64,000 nt of DNA from Glycine soja (lineage: Eukaryota; Streptophyta; Magnoliopsida; Fabales; Fabaceae), in the NCBI RefSeq assembly GCF_004193775.1, contig NC_041011.1:15780201-15844200 (forward strand), in the 5' to 3' direction. Position numbers and translations under genes: made by a program. A model generated the notes under the pieces. The model was not told the origin of the DNA, did not search any database, and saw only the letters and a list, made by a program, of their open reading frames with translations. Below, piece by piece: positions 33,471 through 44,620 of the stretch (positions are counted from its first letter, which is position 1; each line of letters starts with the position of its first letter).

Positions 33471-34815
33471 ATGGGTGACCAAGAGGAGATACAGGAACAG
33501 ATGAAAGCCGACATGTCGGCTTTGAAAGAGCAAATGGCTTCCATGATGGATGCCATGTTAGGAATGAGACAACTTATAGAGAATAACGTGGCCACCGCTG
33601 CCGCTGTTAGTTCGGCTGCCAAAGCAAACCCAACTCTCCCAGCTACCGTGCACCATCCTCTCGCAAACGTGGTAGGACGAGAAAGAAGCACACTGGGGCA
33701 CATCAGCAACCCCCATTTGGGATACAACCGAGTGGATTACCCTTATGGATTATCACCTAATTACACGCCACCAGTCATGCGTGATGACGCGGGTCATGTC
33801 CCTTCCCCCATCCTTGAAAGGGAGCCTCCTCGACAGTCAGACGAGGTTCACGAGGATCGTAGAGAGTATGCCCAAGGAGACATCGATTTCTACCCCCCGG
33901 TCCCCGTTGAGGGGTCAGCACCCAACACACTACCTCATAACAACCTCACGGGAGAACCTCGAAACCTCCCAGCACAACCAATATTCTTGCCCACAGAAGG
34001 ACCCCCCCCCCCCGACAGCGGAAGAAAAAAGGAAACTCGATCTCATTGAAGAGAGATTGAGAGCTGTTGAAGGCTTTGGCGACTATCCGTTCGCGGACAT
34101 GGCGGATCTTTGCTTAGTACCGGATGTCGTCATCCCCCCAAAATTCAAGGTACCTAATTTCGACAAGTACAAAGGGACGACTTGTCCTAAGAACCATCTC
34201 AAAATGTATTATCGCAAGATAGGGGCGCATTCTAGGGATGAAAAGTTGTTGATGCACTTTTTCCAAGATAGCTTGGCTGGAGCCGTGATCGTCTGGTACA
34301 CTAATCTGGAAGCTTCCCGTGTCCGCATTTGGAAGGATCTGATTACTACCTTCCTTAGGCAATATCAGTACAATTCCGATATGGTTCCCGATCGAACTCA
34401 GCTACAGAACATGGTTAAAAAGGAAAGTGAGTCCTTTAAAGAGTACGCTCAACGGTGGAGGGACCTGGCAGCACAAGTGGCCCCTCCCATGGTCGAAAGG
34501 GAAATGATTACCATGATGGTAGACATCTTGCCGGTGTTTTACTATGAGAAATTAGTGGGCAACATGCCCTCCAGCTTCGCGGACTTGGTATTCGCCAGGG
34601 AAAGAATTGAAGTAGGTTTGAAGAGAGGGATGTTCGATTACGTCTCCTCCACAAGTACTAACACTAGGAGGATCGGAGCAACTGGGGCAAAAAGGAAAGA
34701 AGGAGATACCCATGTCTTCACTTCAGCGCCCGCAAGGGTCAAGCCACCGCAGACCTCTCACGGTATCCATCAGTACGCGCAACATCACGACCATGCCCTC
34801 CTGGTTTCCGACTAG
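33471..34815 (+). pseudogene. gag: Element D gag, frameshifted in a poly-C run
   Basis: Starts MGDQEEIQEQMKADMSALKE (33471) with a helical, Met-rich N-terminus, followed by a proline-rich linker. The frame breaks in a run of about 12 C (34003-34015), where slippage changed the run length, and continues in a second frame with the retrotransposon gag domain (about 34130-34600: PPKFKVPNFDKYKGTTCPKN, MYYRKIGAH, LMHFFQDSLAG..VWYTNL, ITTFLRQYQYN, SFKEYAQRWRDLAAQV). The frame ends at 34815. The zinc-knuckle and protease part that should follow is absent, so a deletion joins gag directly to the intron-like segment. Confidence 0.82.
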
Positions 34816-35040
34816 GAAATTGGTGAGTGGAGGAGCGCCCTGACATTTACGCGACAAGCATAATGTAACCCTTTGTGGCCTTTAAACTCTACGGTTGGGC
34901 CCAGGCTTTAGAGTTTCCTTTTGTTAAGGCATTATGTCTTTTGTTCCTGAATTTATAATATAAAGATCTTTCTTTATCTGTTCCTGAGCCTCTACCCATT
35001 CTCATTCATTTGCATGTTTATTTTATTTACGCTTAAAACG
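34816..35040 (+). other. Element D intron-like segment between gag and RT
   Basis: Opens with TTGGTGAGTGGAGG (a GTGAGT donor near 34832), is T-rich and lies where Ogre elements have an intron that is spliced to give pol. The acceptor is not certain. Intron identity is inferred from lineage and position. Confidence 0.45.
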
Positions 35041-36205
35041 CCAGATCCGACGACGAGTCCCTCGAAGGTACTAATACCTGGGACCCGACCATTGATTTCA
35101 AGCAAGAAGCGGGTCAGACGGAGAGTAAAGAGGACGAGGATGTGGGACTTCCCCCAGAGTTGGAGAAGATAGTCTCTTAGGAGGACCGAGAGATGGGACC
35201 TCATCAAGAAGAGACGGAACTAGTGGACTTAGGAACCGGTAGTGGGAAAAAGGAAGTAAAGATAGGCACGAGTATGATCGCACCCATCCGTGAAGAATTG
35301 ATGGCCCTGCTAAAGAACTACCAAGACATCTTTGCCTGGTCATACCCGGTTTAAGTTCTGACATCGTACAGCACAGATTACCTCTAAATCCTGAGTGTTC
35401 CCCGGTAAAACAAAAGCTAAAGAGGATGAAGCCCGAGACATCCTTGAAAATAAAAGAAGAGGTAAGGAAACAATTTGACGTTGGTTTTTTGGCTGTCGCT
35501 CGGTACCCAAAATGGGTTGCCAACATTGTACCAGTCCCTAAGAAGGATGGGAAGGTGCGAATGTGTGTAGATTATCGGGACCTGAATCGAGCCAGTCCCA
35601 AGGACAATTTTCCTCTGCCGCACATTGATATCCTCATGGATAATACAACCAATTTCGATTTGTTTTCCTTCATGGATGGGTTCTCCGGTTACAATCAGAT
35701 AAAAATGGCGCTAGAGGATATGAAGAAGACTACCTTCGTCACCTTGTGGGGGACGTTCTGTTATAAGGTGATGTCCTTTGGACTCAAGAACGCCGGGGCA
35801 ACTTATCAACGGGCTATGGTGGCTTTGTTCCACGATATGATGCACCGAGAAATCGAGGTCTATGTGGACGACATGATTGCCAAGTCTAAGACCGAGGAGG
35901 AACACCTTGTCAACTTGTGGAAGTTGTTCAAAAGGCTTAGGAAATATCGATTGAGGTTAAACCCCGCTAAGTGCACCTTCGGGGTCAAGTCAGGGAAATT
36001 ACTAGGTTTCATCGTAAGCCAGAAAGGGATAGAGGTGGACCCCGAAAAGGTGAAAGCCATCCTTGAGATGCCAGAACCGCGTACCGAGAGGCAGGTCCGA
36101 GGTTTCCTGGGGCGTTTGAACTACATTGCCAGATTCATATCACAGCTCACCGCTATCTGTGAGCCGTTGTTCAAACTCTTAAGCAAAAACCAATCCGTCC
36201 GCTAG
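35041..36205 (+). pseudogene. pol: Element D reverse transcriptase
   Basis: An acidic pre-RT segment (35041-35340) leads to RT: MKPETSLKIKEEVRKQFDVG, MCVDYRDLNRASPKDNFPLP (about 35560), FMDGFSGYNQIKMALEDMKK (first catalytic Asp, about 35670), GLKNAGATYQRAM and the intact YVDD box in EVYVDDMIAKSK (about 35860-35885). LGFIVSQKGIEVDPEKVKAI and VRGFLGRLNYIARFI close the domain. Stops occur before 35426 and at 36203-36205, where a conserved Trp codon appears to have become TAG. The catalytic centre of RT itself is intact. Confidence 0.88.
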
Positions 36206-36690
36206 AACGAGGATTGTCAAGAGGCATTTGGAAGGATCAAACAGTGTCTCATGAACCCTCTCGTGCTTAAGCCGCCAGTACCTGGAAGACCTCTCATCTT
36301 GTATATGACGATTTTGGACGAGTCGATGGGATGTATGCTGGGGCAACATGACGAGTCCGGGAAAAGAGAGCGCGTTGTCTACTACTTGAGTAAGAAGTTC
36401 ATAGCCTGTGAAATGAACTACTCCCTGCTTGAAAGAACGTGTTGTGCTTTAGTCTGGGCGTCCCACCGTCTAAGACAATACATGTTGAGCCATACCACCT
36501 GGTTGATATCCAAGATGGACCTGGTTAAATACATCTTTGAGAAGCCCGCTCTCACAGGGCGGATCGCCCGGTGGCAGGTTTTGCTATTCGAGTTCGATAT
36601 AGTCTACATCACCCAAAAGGAGATAAAAGGAAGTGCCTTGGCAGATTATTTGGCTCAGCAGTCTCTCAACGACTATCAACCCATGCATCC
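36206..36690 (+). pseudogene. Element D first RNase H (gypsy RT-RNase H)
   Basis: Reads PLILYMTILDESMGCMLGQH, YYLSKKFIACEMNYSLLERT and LRQYMLSHTTWLISKMD, closing with KGSALADYLAQQSLND. This is the RNase H that all gypsy elements have next to RT; in the Tat lineage it lacks some catalytic residues, and here DES stands at the first position. A frameshift near 36690 moves the reading to the next domain. Confidence 0.8.
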
Positions 36691-37236
36691 GAGTTCCCGG
36701 ATAAGGACATCATGGCCTTGTTTGAGGAAAAGCTAGACGAGGACCGAGACAAGTGGATCGTGTGGTTTGATGGGGCGTCAAACGTTCTAGGCCATGGCGT
36801 TGGGGCAGTATTGGTCTCTCCGGACAATCAATGTATACCTTTCACAGTCAGGCTGGGGTTCGACTACACCAACAACATGGCTGAGTATGAAGCATGCGCC
36901 CTGGCTGTCCAGGCAGCAATTGACTCCAATGTCAAGCTACTCAAGGTATACGGGGACTCAGCACCGGTGATTCACCAGCTGAGAGGGGAATGGGAAACTA
37001 GAGACCCCAAGCTGATACCCTACCAAGCCTATATCAAGGAATTAACTGGTTTCTTTGATGAGATCTCCTTCCATCACGTTCCCCGAGAGGAAAATCAAAT
37101 GGCAGATGCACTTGCCACTTTAGCGTCCATGTTCCAGCTAACACCGCACGGGGACCTACCGTACATTGAGTTTTGGTGTCGTGGCAGACCCGCACATTGT
37201 TGTTTGATGGAAGAGGAACGGGATGATAAGCCTTAG
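36691..37236 (+). pseudogene. Element D second, archaeal-like RNase H
   Basis: The frame open from 36571 passes into IVWFDGASNVLGHGVGAVLV (about 36760), NNMAEYEACALAVQAAID (36870), KVYGDSAPVIHQLRGEWETR (36945) and HHVPREENQMADALATLASM (37075). The Asp-Glu-Asp-Asp residues of an active RNase H (FDG, AEYE, GDS, MADA) are all present. A second RNase H of this type after the first is a known mark of Tat/Ogre elements. The frame stops at 37236 before integrase. Confidence 0.85.
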
Positions 37237-38400
37237 TATTTCGATATCAAGCGATACGTTGAAAGCAAAGAGTACCCACTAGAGGCTTCCGACAGTGACA
37301 AAAGGATATTGAGGAGATTGGCGGCCGGCTTCTTCATGAGCGGAGGCATACTATACAAGAGAAACCATGACATGGTTCTGCTACGCTGCATGAATGCTAA
37401 GGAAGCAGAAAACATGCTGGGGGAGGTCCATGAGGGCTCTTTTGGTATGCACGCTAATGGGAACGCCATTACTAGAAAGATCTTAAAGGCAGGTTACTAT
37501 TGGCTCACCATGGAGAGTGATTCCTGTCTCCATGTGAGGAAATTTCACAAATGCCAGACATTCACAGACAATGTCAACGCTCCGCCCTTGCCTTTGAATG
37601 TCTTGGCCGCACCGTGGCCATTTTCCATATGGGGAATAGATGTGATTGGGTCCATAGAGCCCAAAGCTGCAAATGGACACCATTTCATCCTAGTGGCGAT
37701 CGATTACTTCACTAAGTGGGTCAAAGTCGCGTCGTACGCTAGCGTCACCAAGAGTGTGGTGGTCAGGTTCATTAAGAGGGAAATCATCTGCAAATATGGT
37801 TTGCCGAGGAAGATTATCACAGACAATGGCACCAACTTGAATAACAAGATGATGGGGGAAATGTGCGAGGAGTTTAAGATCCAACATCACAATTCCACGC
37901 CCTACCGACCAAAGATGAACGGAGCCGTGAAGGCAGCCAATAAGAATATCAAGAAGATTATCCAGAAGATGATCGTGTCATACAAGGATTGGCACGAGAT
38001 GCTCCCATTTACGTTACATGGTTACCGAAGTCCCGTCATTAAGAATCTTGGCGGAATCTGGATTAAAGGAATCAGAATGGGCCCAAGCACGTTTCGATCA
38101 GCTTAATCTCATAGAAGGCAAGCGTTTGGCCGCCATGAGTCATGAGCGTTTATATCAGAAATGAGTGAAGAACGCTTTTGACAAGAAGGTACGTACGCGC
38201 CGGTTCAGCGAAGGGGACTTGGTGTTGAAGAAAGTCTCCCAAGCTCTGAAAGACAACAGAGGGAAGTGGGCCCCGAACTACGAAGGGCCTTTCGTTGTAA
38301 AAAGGGCTTTCTCTGGAGGGGCCCTGGTGCTCACCAACATGGATGGCGAGGAGCTACCTTCACCCGTGAACTCTGATGTTGTCAAGCAATACTACGCTTA
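37237..38400 (+). pseudogene. Element D integrase with damaged zinc finger and catalytic Glu
   Basis: The H2C2 region (about 37420-37570) reads HEGSFGMHANGN and HVRKFHKCQ: the first cysteine is Phe. The core has WGIDVIGS and TDNGTNLNNK for the two Asp, but the third catalytic position reads NGAVKAANKNIKK, with Lys (AAG, 37930-37932) where related copies have Glu. Text after LHGYRS (38030) is disrupted by a deletion and frame change, and the frame ends at 38106. The integrase tail resumes at 38165-38401 (KNAFDKKVRTRRFSEGDLVL, GKWAPNYEGPFVVKRAFSGG) in another frame. This integrase cannot be active. Confidence 0.85.
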
Positions 38401-39073
38401 GGATCTGGGGCAATTGAGGAGGTCGCTGCATGTTCTTTTATTTTTGTGTGTCCTTCTTGGTTTCCCTCAGGGATTCCTCTCCTCTGTAATTTTCTCATCA
38501 CAGTCTTTTGAAAGAAAAGAACGTGGGATTAAGGTTCTGGTCCTCACTTTGTGCTTTAAAATATGTGTAGTATTTGATTAACCTGAGCCTTTTCGCTCAG
38601 TCCATGGGATGCCCCAAGCGCTTAATTGAAATTGAACCCGACCAGCTTTCACTAAAAAGATTATTGCATTTGAAAACGCTCATGCATACGCATACGCATG
38701 CATATTTGTTATATTATGACAGGAGCAGAATTGTCTTAGGCGATGGTCAAATACCGGGCCAAATCCAAAGACAGAGACGAATCGAGGTTAATGGTAACGC
38801 GGCCACCGTTTGCTATGCAATGTCATTTCCTGCTTTCAGGTACTTAGGGACGGACGCGAGTAGAGGCTAGGCCCATGATCGATGGATCGTCGTCCCATGC
38901 CCAGCTCCGGACAAGCGGGAGGCGCAGCTAGGAGGCAGCCTAGTATCCTTTAAATTCCCAGTTATTATTATTGTTGTGTCTTTAAGGTAATGGTCGGATG
39001 CCTAATCTACCCTAAGGGGGTTCGAGTAAGCGAACGCTGACCCATAGAGAGCGCATACCTGCGTCTTCCCTAA

Positions 39074-39130
<57 letters not shown>

Positions 39131-40421
39131 CAGGGTTAGCTCGCCTGGGCGAGCACCCCTGCACCTGGAAACATAAAAACGAGGGGAGGGGGAGTTTCTC
39201 TCCACCCAAAACTCCCCTCCCTCATTCAAAAATGCAACACACACGGGATTTGCAGATTTTCGCCCCTAGGCCACCATTTTTGCGCTTTTGCTTCCATTGT
39301 TAGTGCCTTTGGTCACTCCATACAAGTAAGTGCACTACCCTTTGGTTTCTAGCTTTCCATTGATGCCTTTTATGCTTTGAATGGTACATAATTTGACCAA
39401 TTCCGTGAGACAATTTGGGGCAAATTTATGCTTTGTTTCTTTGAATTGAGGGGTTGTAGGGGATGGCCTTAGGCCTAGGTTGTGTTCTGAGATAATGGGG
39501 CAAGCCACATTGCCCCCATTCCCTTGTTATTGGTACCCAAAAGAGCGCCCACCAAGTGCTCGATGAAATGCCTCAATGGTATTTTTGCCTAAATTTGTAA
39601 AAAAAATGGCTTTTAGATTGGATTTGTGTGTGTATGATTACCATTTTTTGGATGCGGACAGCTTGCGAGAATTAGGATAAATGCCAAAACATGACTTAGG
39701 CCTAGGGGGCCCAAGCTTTTGTTTGTTGAAATACAAGAAGGCATGATGAGTGAGAGCATGTTGGTGAGGTTTCCCCTTAAGGCCAACACTTGGTTTGGGC
39801 AGCACCATGTTTTCCTTGTGCCTAGATAGTGTGAAAATGTCATTCACCATGTACATGTGTATGTTGAATAGGTAGCTAAATGCTTTGCAAATGTGCATAT
39901 ATGTTGAAAATGGCACGAAAATGCTTCTCAAAATAGGAACATATTATATGAAATTGCCTTTCTAGAATGTGAATGAGTAGTACAAAAATTGCTTTTCCAA
40001 TGAAGGTGTGATATGAATTTGTTTTCAGATGAGTGTAAGCATGTGCGCATATAACATGAAGTTGCTTTTCAAATGTATGAACATGTATGTGAATGAAATG
40101 TGAACATATAGCAAAAAGAATGGGGTAGGTGGGTAGCAAAAGCCTTGGAAAATATGTATGGATAGTTTAACACATAGCGTAAGAAATTTCTTTGCAAAAA
40201 CGAAAGTAGGTGCATCTTATAGGATGTCGTCCATCGAGGGAAAGATAGGTATAAATGTATGAATATCCTAGGAGAACCCACACATTAACGCGTAAGCATT
40301 CCTTTCAAAATTCATATGGATGTTCATGCTTTATTAGAAAAAGGGTACGCTGTTTGGCTTGATCTGGCTTTCATTTTGATTAAGTTTTCTTAAACTAACT
40401 TTCTAAATGATTTTGAAGGAA
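38401..40421 (+). other. Element D noncoding region before third ORF
   Basis: About 2 kb with no supported gene. It holds a (TA)n run (39073-39126), a near-perfect inverted repeat GCTCGCC-TG-GGCGAGC (about 39139-39154) and CT-rich leader-like DNA (39190-39230). A donor-like CAAGTAAGTGC at about 39325-39335 and an AAG|GAAATGG at 40416-40424 suggest the third ORF is expressed from a spliced transcript; this is inference. Short frames on either strand here show no family. Confidence 0.5.
39073..39126. repeat. (TA)n microsatellite
   Basis: About 26 consecutive TA units. Confidence 0.95.
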
Positions 40422-40976
40422 ATGGCTCCGAAGAAACTCTCCACGAAGAGGTCTAGAAGAGACGCCGCAGCGGAAGGGTCCAGTGCCACCCCCGAGTTTG
40501 ATAGTCATCATTTCCGGAGCGCCGAGCACCAGCAGGGCTTCAAGGCCATCAAAGGATGGACGTTCCACAGAGAGAGGCGTGTCCATCTCAGGGATGATGA
40601 GTATACAGACTTTCGGGAGGAGATAGCTCGCAGACGTTGGACACCGCTGGTGACTCCCATGGCCAAGTTTGACCCTGAGATAGTCCTAGAGTTCTATGCT
40701 AATGCTTGGCCCACAGAGGAGGGAGTGCGAGACATGCGTTCGTGGGTGAGGGGTCAGTGGATTCCCTTCGATGCAGATGCCCTCAGCCAGTTCCTGGATG
40801 ACCCGCTAGTTTTGGAGGAAGGCCAGCAGTGTGAGTTCAGCCAGAGGAGGAACAGGGCCGACGGGTTCGACGAGGAGGCCATTGCCCAGCTATTATGCAC
40901 ACCAGGGCAGGATTTCGCTTGGACCGCTACAGGGAGGCGGGTGCGGATCATGTGCACCAGCATGACCACTTCTTGA
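40422..40976 (+). pseudogene. Element D third ORF: plant transposon-protein family, truncated
   Basis: Start chosen at MAPKKLSTKRSRRDAAAEGS (40422; the frame extends upstream to 40407). A basic N-terminus, a likely nuclear signal (KRSRR), is followed by FRSAEHQQGFKAIKGW, RRRWTPLVTPMAKFDPEIVL, EFYANAWPTEEGVRDMRSW, VRGQWIPFDADALSQFLDDP and FDEEAIAQLLCTPGQDFAW. It is the same family as the decayed ORF at 15741 in element A. The frame is clean for about 180 codons but ends by junction: at 40966-40976 the sequence passes into minus-strand element C. Function unknown. Confidence 0.72.
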
Positions 40977-41900
40977 GTGTTTTCTTCACTGGGAATACAT
41001 TGGCTGGTTTCATGAGCCTCACCACAAATGGTACAACCTGCAACTTGCAAAATAGAAGAATGTGTAGGTTAAACAATAGACAGTTTAGTTGGCAACTTAC
41101 CAAGTGTTTTTGTTAAAATCTCAAGTTGCTTAGAAAGCAACTTATTTTGTGCCAATAAAGCGTCATGTGATGATAGTTCTAACAATCTTTTCTTTGTGGG
41201 TTGATGAACTCTGTCGCGTAGAATGGTGTGATCGTTGGCTGAAATATTCTCAATTAGCTCAGTTGCCTCTTCAGGGGTCTTCAACTTTATTTTTCCCCCT
41301 ACTAAACCATCTAATAGTTGCTTGGTTTGTGGTCTCAGCCTATCCATAAACATATTCAATTGAATTGGCTCCGAGAACCCATGGGTGGGAGTCTTTCTCA
41401 ATAAACCTCTAAACCTCTCCAATGCTTCACTCAAGGACTCGTCAAGGAACTGATGAAATGAAGAGATTGCAGCTTTCCCTTCCGCAGTCTTTGTCTTTGG
41501 GAAATATTTCTTAAGAAACTTTTCAACAACTTCTTCCCAGGTTTTCAAACTGTTACCCTTAAATGAGTGGAGCCACCTTTTGGCTTCTCCTGCCAAGGAA
41601 AATGAAAATAGACTGAGTCTAATGACTTCATCTGGCACACATGCAATCTTTACAGTGTTACAAATTTCAATGAATGTTTCCAAATGTGCATAGGGGTCCT
41701 CATTTGGTAATCCTTGGAATAAGTTCCCCTGTATTAAATGAATCAAAGAATGACAGTAGTTTATGTTGTGAGCTTGCACTTCAGGACGTGCAAAGCTAGT
41801 AAAGAATTACGACACTTAACTGCTTGAATAGTCCTCAAGGGTAACCCTTTGCTGGTGCTCATCTTCCATGGAAACGAATTCTGGCAAATAGGTCGCAGAT
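40977..41900 (-). pseudogene. gag: Element C gag, minus strand
   Basis: The N-terminal RVTLEDYSSS motif (about 41835) is broken by stops before ARPEVQAHNINYCHSLIHLI. The main frame (41779-41069) is open: GLPNEDPYAHLETFIEICNT, AGEAKRWLHSFKGNSLKTWE, FLKKYFPKTKTAEGKAAISS and LDESLSEALERFRGLLRKTP, the capsid domain. After a stop, a nucleocapsid-like CTICGEAHETSQC (CX2CX3HX4C, about 41000-41045) appears in another frame and the text ends near 40976. It is the best-preserved gag of this type in the window and a good reference for element A. Confidence 0.85.
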
Positions 41901-42608
41901 TCCCTTGATGATGGTGAATCAGGTGATGAAGAATCAGAAAAATGAGTTCTCAAACAACCACCAGGGGAGGGTTAAAACTACAACTATAGTCAAATGATAT
42001 CCAAATGAGCTGAAATTTTGTGAGCAACACCCTAAAATCATGAAAAGATAGCACAAAAAATTTCAAACAAAAATTCAAAGTCTAACTATGAAAACTACTT
42101 AAGCAAAGTTTAGAAAAATAGGACTATAATACTTGAAAAAAAAAAAACTTAGTAAACAGCTGATTTTTCGAGTTTGGGAGACCCCCAACCAGCTAAAGCG
42201 GGTTGCCACAGTATAGGAAATTTTTTTCTACCCCAAATGCATATATAATATTAGTCATTCTGATACCCAAAGCAAAAGTTATGGCTGCTTTAAGTTTTGC
42301 TAAAAACAAGTTCCCAAAATTTTTGTCTCTCAAATTCAACCACACCAAGTGCTCCTGGTATTTTTCACACAAAATATGGATCAAAAGAAACTACCACACA
42401 AAAAATCATCCAAAAATAACAACTCTAACTATCAAAACAAAAATCGCTAATTAAATTGCAAAATCAGTCGCTAATCACTGTTCACAGCAAAACACCAACT
42501 GAATCAGTCGTTAAACAGTTGCTAAACAGGGAACGCGACTGAAATGCAAAACAGAACGCTACACAAAACAAAACAATTAAACACTATTATGAACCTTTGG
42601 CCCACTTC
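41901..42608 (-). other. Element C untranslated leader
   Basis: Between gag and PBS on the minus strand; it resembles the leader of element B in reverse. Frames at 42193-42454 on both strands are fortuitous. Confidence 0.5.
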
Positions 42609-42626
42609 TCCCCGACAACGACGCCA
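42609..42626 (-). other. Primer binding site of element C
   Basis: On the minus strand TGGCGTCGTTGTCGGGGA, two changes from the tRNA-Asp PBS of element B. Confidence 0.75.
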
Positions 42627-42630
42627 AATT

Positions 42631-43729
42631 TGATCGAGGTTGTACCCGAATCAAATAAACATTAAAAATGCAGTATCTAGGAAGTGATCCTAGGTTGTCT
42701 CCCAATGAGCAATGGTCAACCAAACGTTCATAACAGATAGTAATAAAACAGTAACGAATTGGAGGGGGTTGTTTGTTTTTGTAATTTAAGCAGCAAGCAA
42801 ATTTTAATTAGAAAATAACAAAATTAAAACATGTTGTTTCCCCTTGATTCACAAGCAAGTCTCTTATCCTAGGTTACGAGGATTTATCCCTAACCAGTTC
42901 AACCACTTAATCCAACCCTAAATTAAATTACTAAGCGAAAATTAACATAAGGCTGTCATTATGTGATTAAGCAACACATACACCAATTAATGATGAACAA
43001 AACTGATCATTAAGCATGAACGTAAATTAAGCGCAGAGATAATTAATCAAGCACTAAGCATGCATGGATTAATAGCAACAAATACAGAGTAATTGGTGAA
43101 GAGGAAAAACTGGTCAGTATTCAATAGTAATAACAAAACCTCAAAGAGAGTTGTGCTTGATCCTCAAGAGAAAACAACGCTAGAGACTTAGCCTTCCATT
43201 AATCAGCAGAAAACGAAATTGTAGATTGAAGCAGAAAATGAATTTTATTCTACGTGAACAATGTGCATGAACAGTAATAAAAATTGGAATTGCAAAACCC
43301 TAAAATTATTCTCCTCTCCCCAAAAAAAACTCCCTAAACTAAAACCCTGGTGTTGTTATATAGGTCCTCAGCCCCAAAGCTTACACATCTATTTTAAGTC
43401 CAAGCCCATAAACGAAATAAAATAAAATTTGGACAAGATAAGATAAGATTGGATGAAATAAAATATGGACGAAATAAAATTTTGATGAAATAAAATCTGG
43501 ATAAGATAAGATTTGATAAAATAAAATTATCTACTCTCTTCAAGTCCAAGCCCAATTCCGGATTCAAGCTCAATTGCTTATAATTCTCCTGAAATTAAAT
43601 TAAAAACACAAAATTAGTCAAATAGGCCCAAATGATAAAACTGCATAATTAATTTGACAATTAAGGTTAATCAGTAATTAAAATGGTGACAAAAAGGGAT
43701 AAGAAATAGGAGAAAATAATGACACATCA
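42631..43729 (-). repeat. 5' LTR of element C, minus strand
   Basis: On the minus strand starts TGATGTGTCATTATTTTC (43729) and ends CCTCGATCA (42631). Collinear with element B's LTRs throughout, with the 'tatataac' TATA region near 43355-43365. No partner LTR is in the window. Confidence 0.88.
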
Positions 43730-44606
43730 CACTCACATTTGCCTAAAATTCTCAGAGCATATCCTGCATTTTCTCTCTCGCCCAAATCTGTGCAACTTGC
43801 ATTCTTTCTTTCTTTCTTTTTGCATCTTCTACGCATCTTCAGGACACAATAATCCAAGTAAGTTCCTCATTCCTTTTCTTTCTCTTTTATTTTGTTGAAC
43901 CTTAGGTTAGAAAACCATAGATTTAGCTTTTGATTGCTAGGGTTTGAATGATTTTAGATTAGTGAAAGGTTAGGATTTTATGAATGATTGTGCTGTGTAG
44001 ATAGTTTTGATTGGTTTGCATGTTTGATATGCCTTTTAGCAACTCAAAAAAAAAAGAGCAGTCAAACAAAATGTGTGTTGTGTAATAAGGTCAAATGCAA
44101 ATTAGAATGAAAGGCTAGTGAGTAAGCTAATTGTATTGAAAAGAATATTTGGATAAGTCTAGGATTTGTGCTCTCTTAGAATCTAAGCCCTTGAATCCTA
44201 GAAAAACCAATTATTTTTGTAGCCAAGCCTCACTACAAGCCTATAAAAGTCCTTCTGATTCTATTTATGCATTTCTGACTTTATGGCTTGAGATGAAGTT
44301 CAAAGATTGGACCCATTGCTAGTTGTTATTGAGTGAAACAGAAGCCGTGAGACTGTGGTTTAAGCTGTTTTCCTTGATATCTGTCTTATGCCTAACTTCA
44401 TCTAATTATACAGGTTACATTTTATTCTTCTCTTTGAATAACTGCTTGCTTTGTGAAAGACAAGTGATGAGGGCATTTTGCTTCATTCTTTTATCATGCA
44501 ATCAATAATTTTTGTTGCATACACCTTTGTACATAGTCACTGCATGTTTTTGTCACTTGGGGACCAGTGAGCTGTTCTTTATTTGCTTGAGGACAAGCAA
44601 AACTGA
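43730..44606 (+). other. Element F 3' noncoding region
   Basis: Unrecognised noncoding DNA ending at a PPT; by position the untranslated 3' part of element F. Element C's LTR abuts it at 43729. CTTT microsatellite near 43806-43820. The frame at 44323-44508 is not supported. Confidence 0.4.
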
Positions 44607-44620
44607 AAATTTGGGGGAGT
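44607..44620 (+). other. Polypurine tract of element F
   Basis: AAATTTGGGGGAGT immediately before the LTR start TGTTAGTCG. Confidence 0.7.

Larger units (their letters stand above)
28777..40975 (+). mobile_element. Element D: Ogre/Tat-lineage Ty3/gypsy retrotransposon, 3' truncated
   Basis: Order of parts: 5' LTR (28777-30542), PBS (30545-30562), leader, an extra ORF1 before gag (31426-33266), gag (33471-34815), an intron-like segment (34816-35040), RT, two RNase H domains, integrase, integrase tail (to 38400), a 2-kb noncoding part and a transposon-protein ORF (40422-40976). An extra ORF1, an internal intron and a second, archaeal-like RNase H are Ogre/Tat traits. Protease is missing, and many stops and frameshifts occur. 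The element is cut near 40970 by a join to element C, so there is no 3' LTR in the window. Confidence 0.87.
40970..43729 (-). mobile_element. Element C: Athila-like gypsy element, 5' half only, minus strand
   Basis: Read on the minus strand: LTR (43729-42631), PBS (42626-42609), leader (42608-41900), then gag to about 40976. Nothing of pol follows; the sequence changes directly to plus-strand element D. The LTR is a diverged relative of element B's, and gag is like element A's. A 5' half joined to another element's 3' part suggests illegitimate recombination or truncation of nested elements. Confidence 0.8.

Noticed and set aside
39002..39244. Minus-strand frames with long Tyr-Ile runs
   Set aside because: Pure translation of the (TA)n tract.
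40754..41116. Plus-strand frame 40895-41116 as a gene
   Set aside because: Antisense to element C gag and out of frame with the element D ORF; a shadow of the junction.
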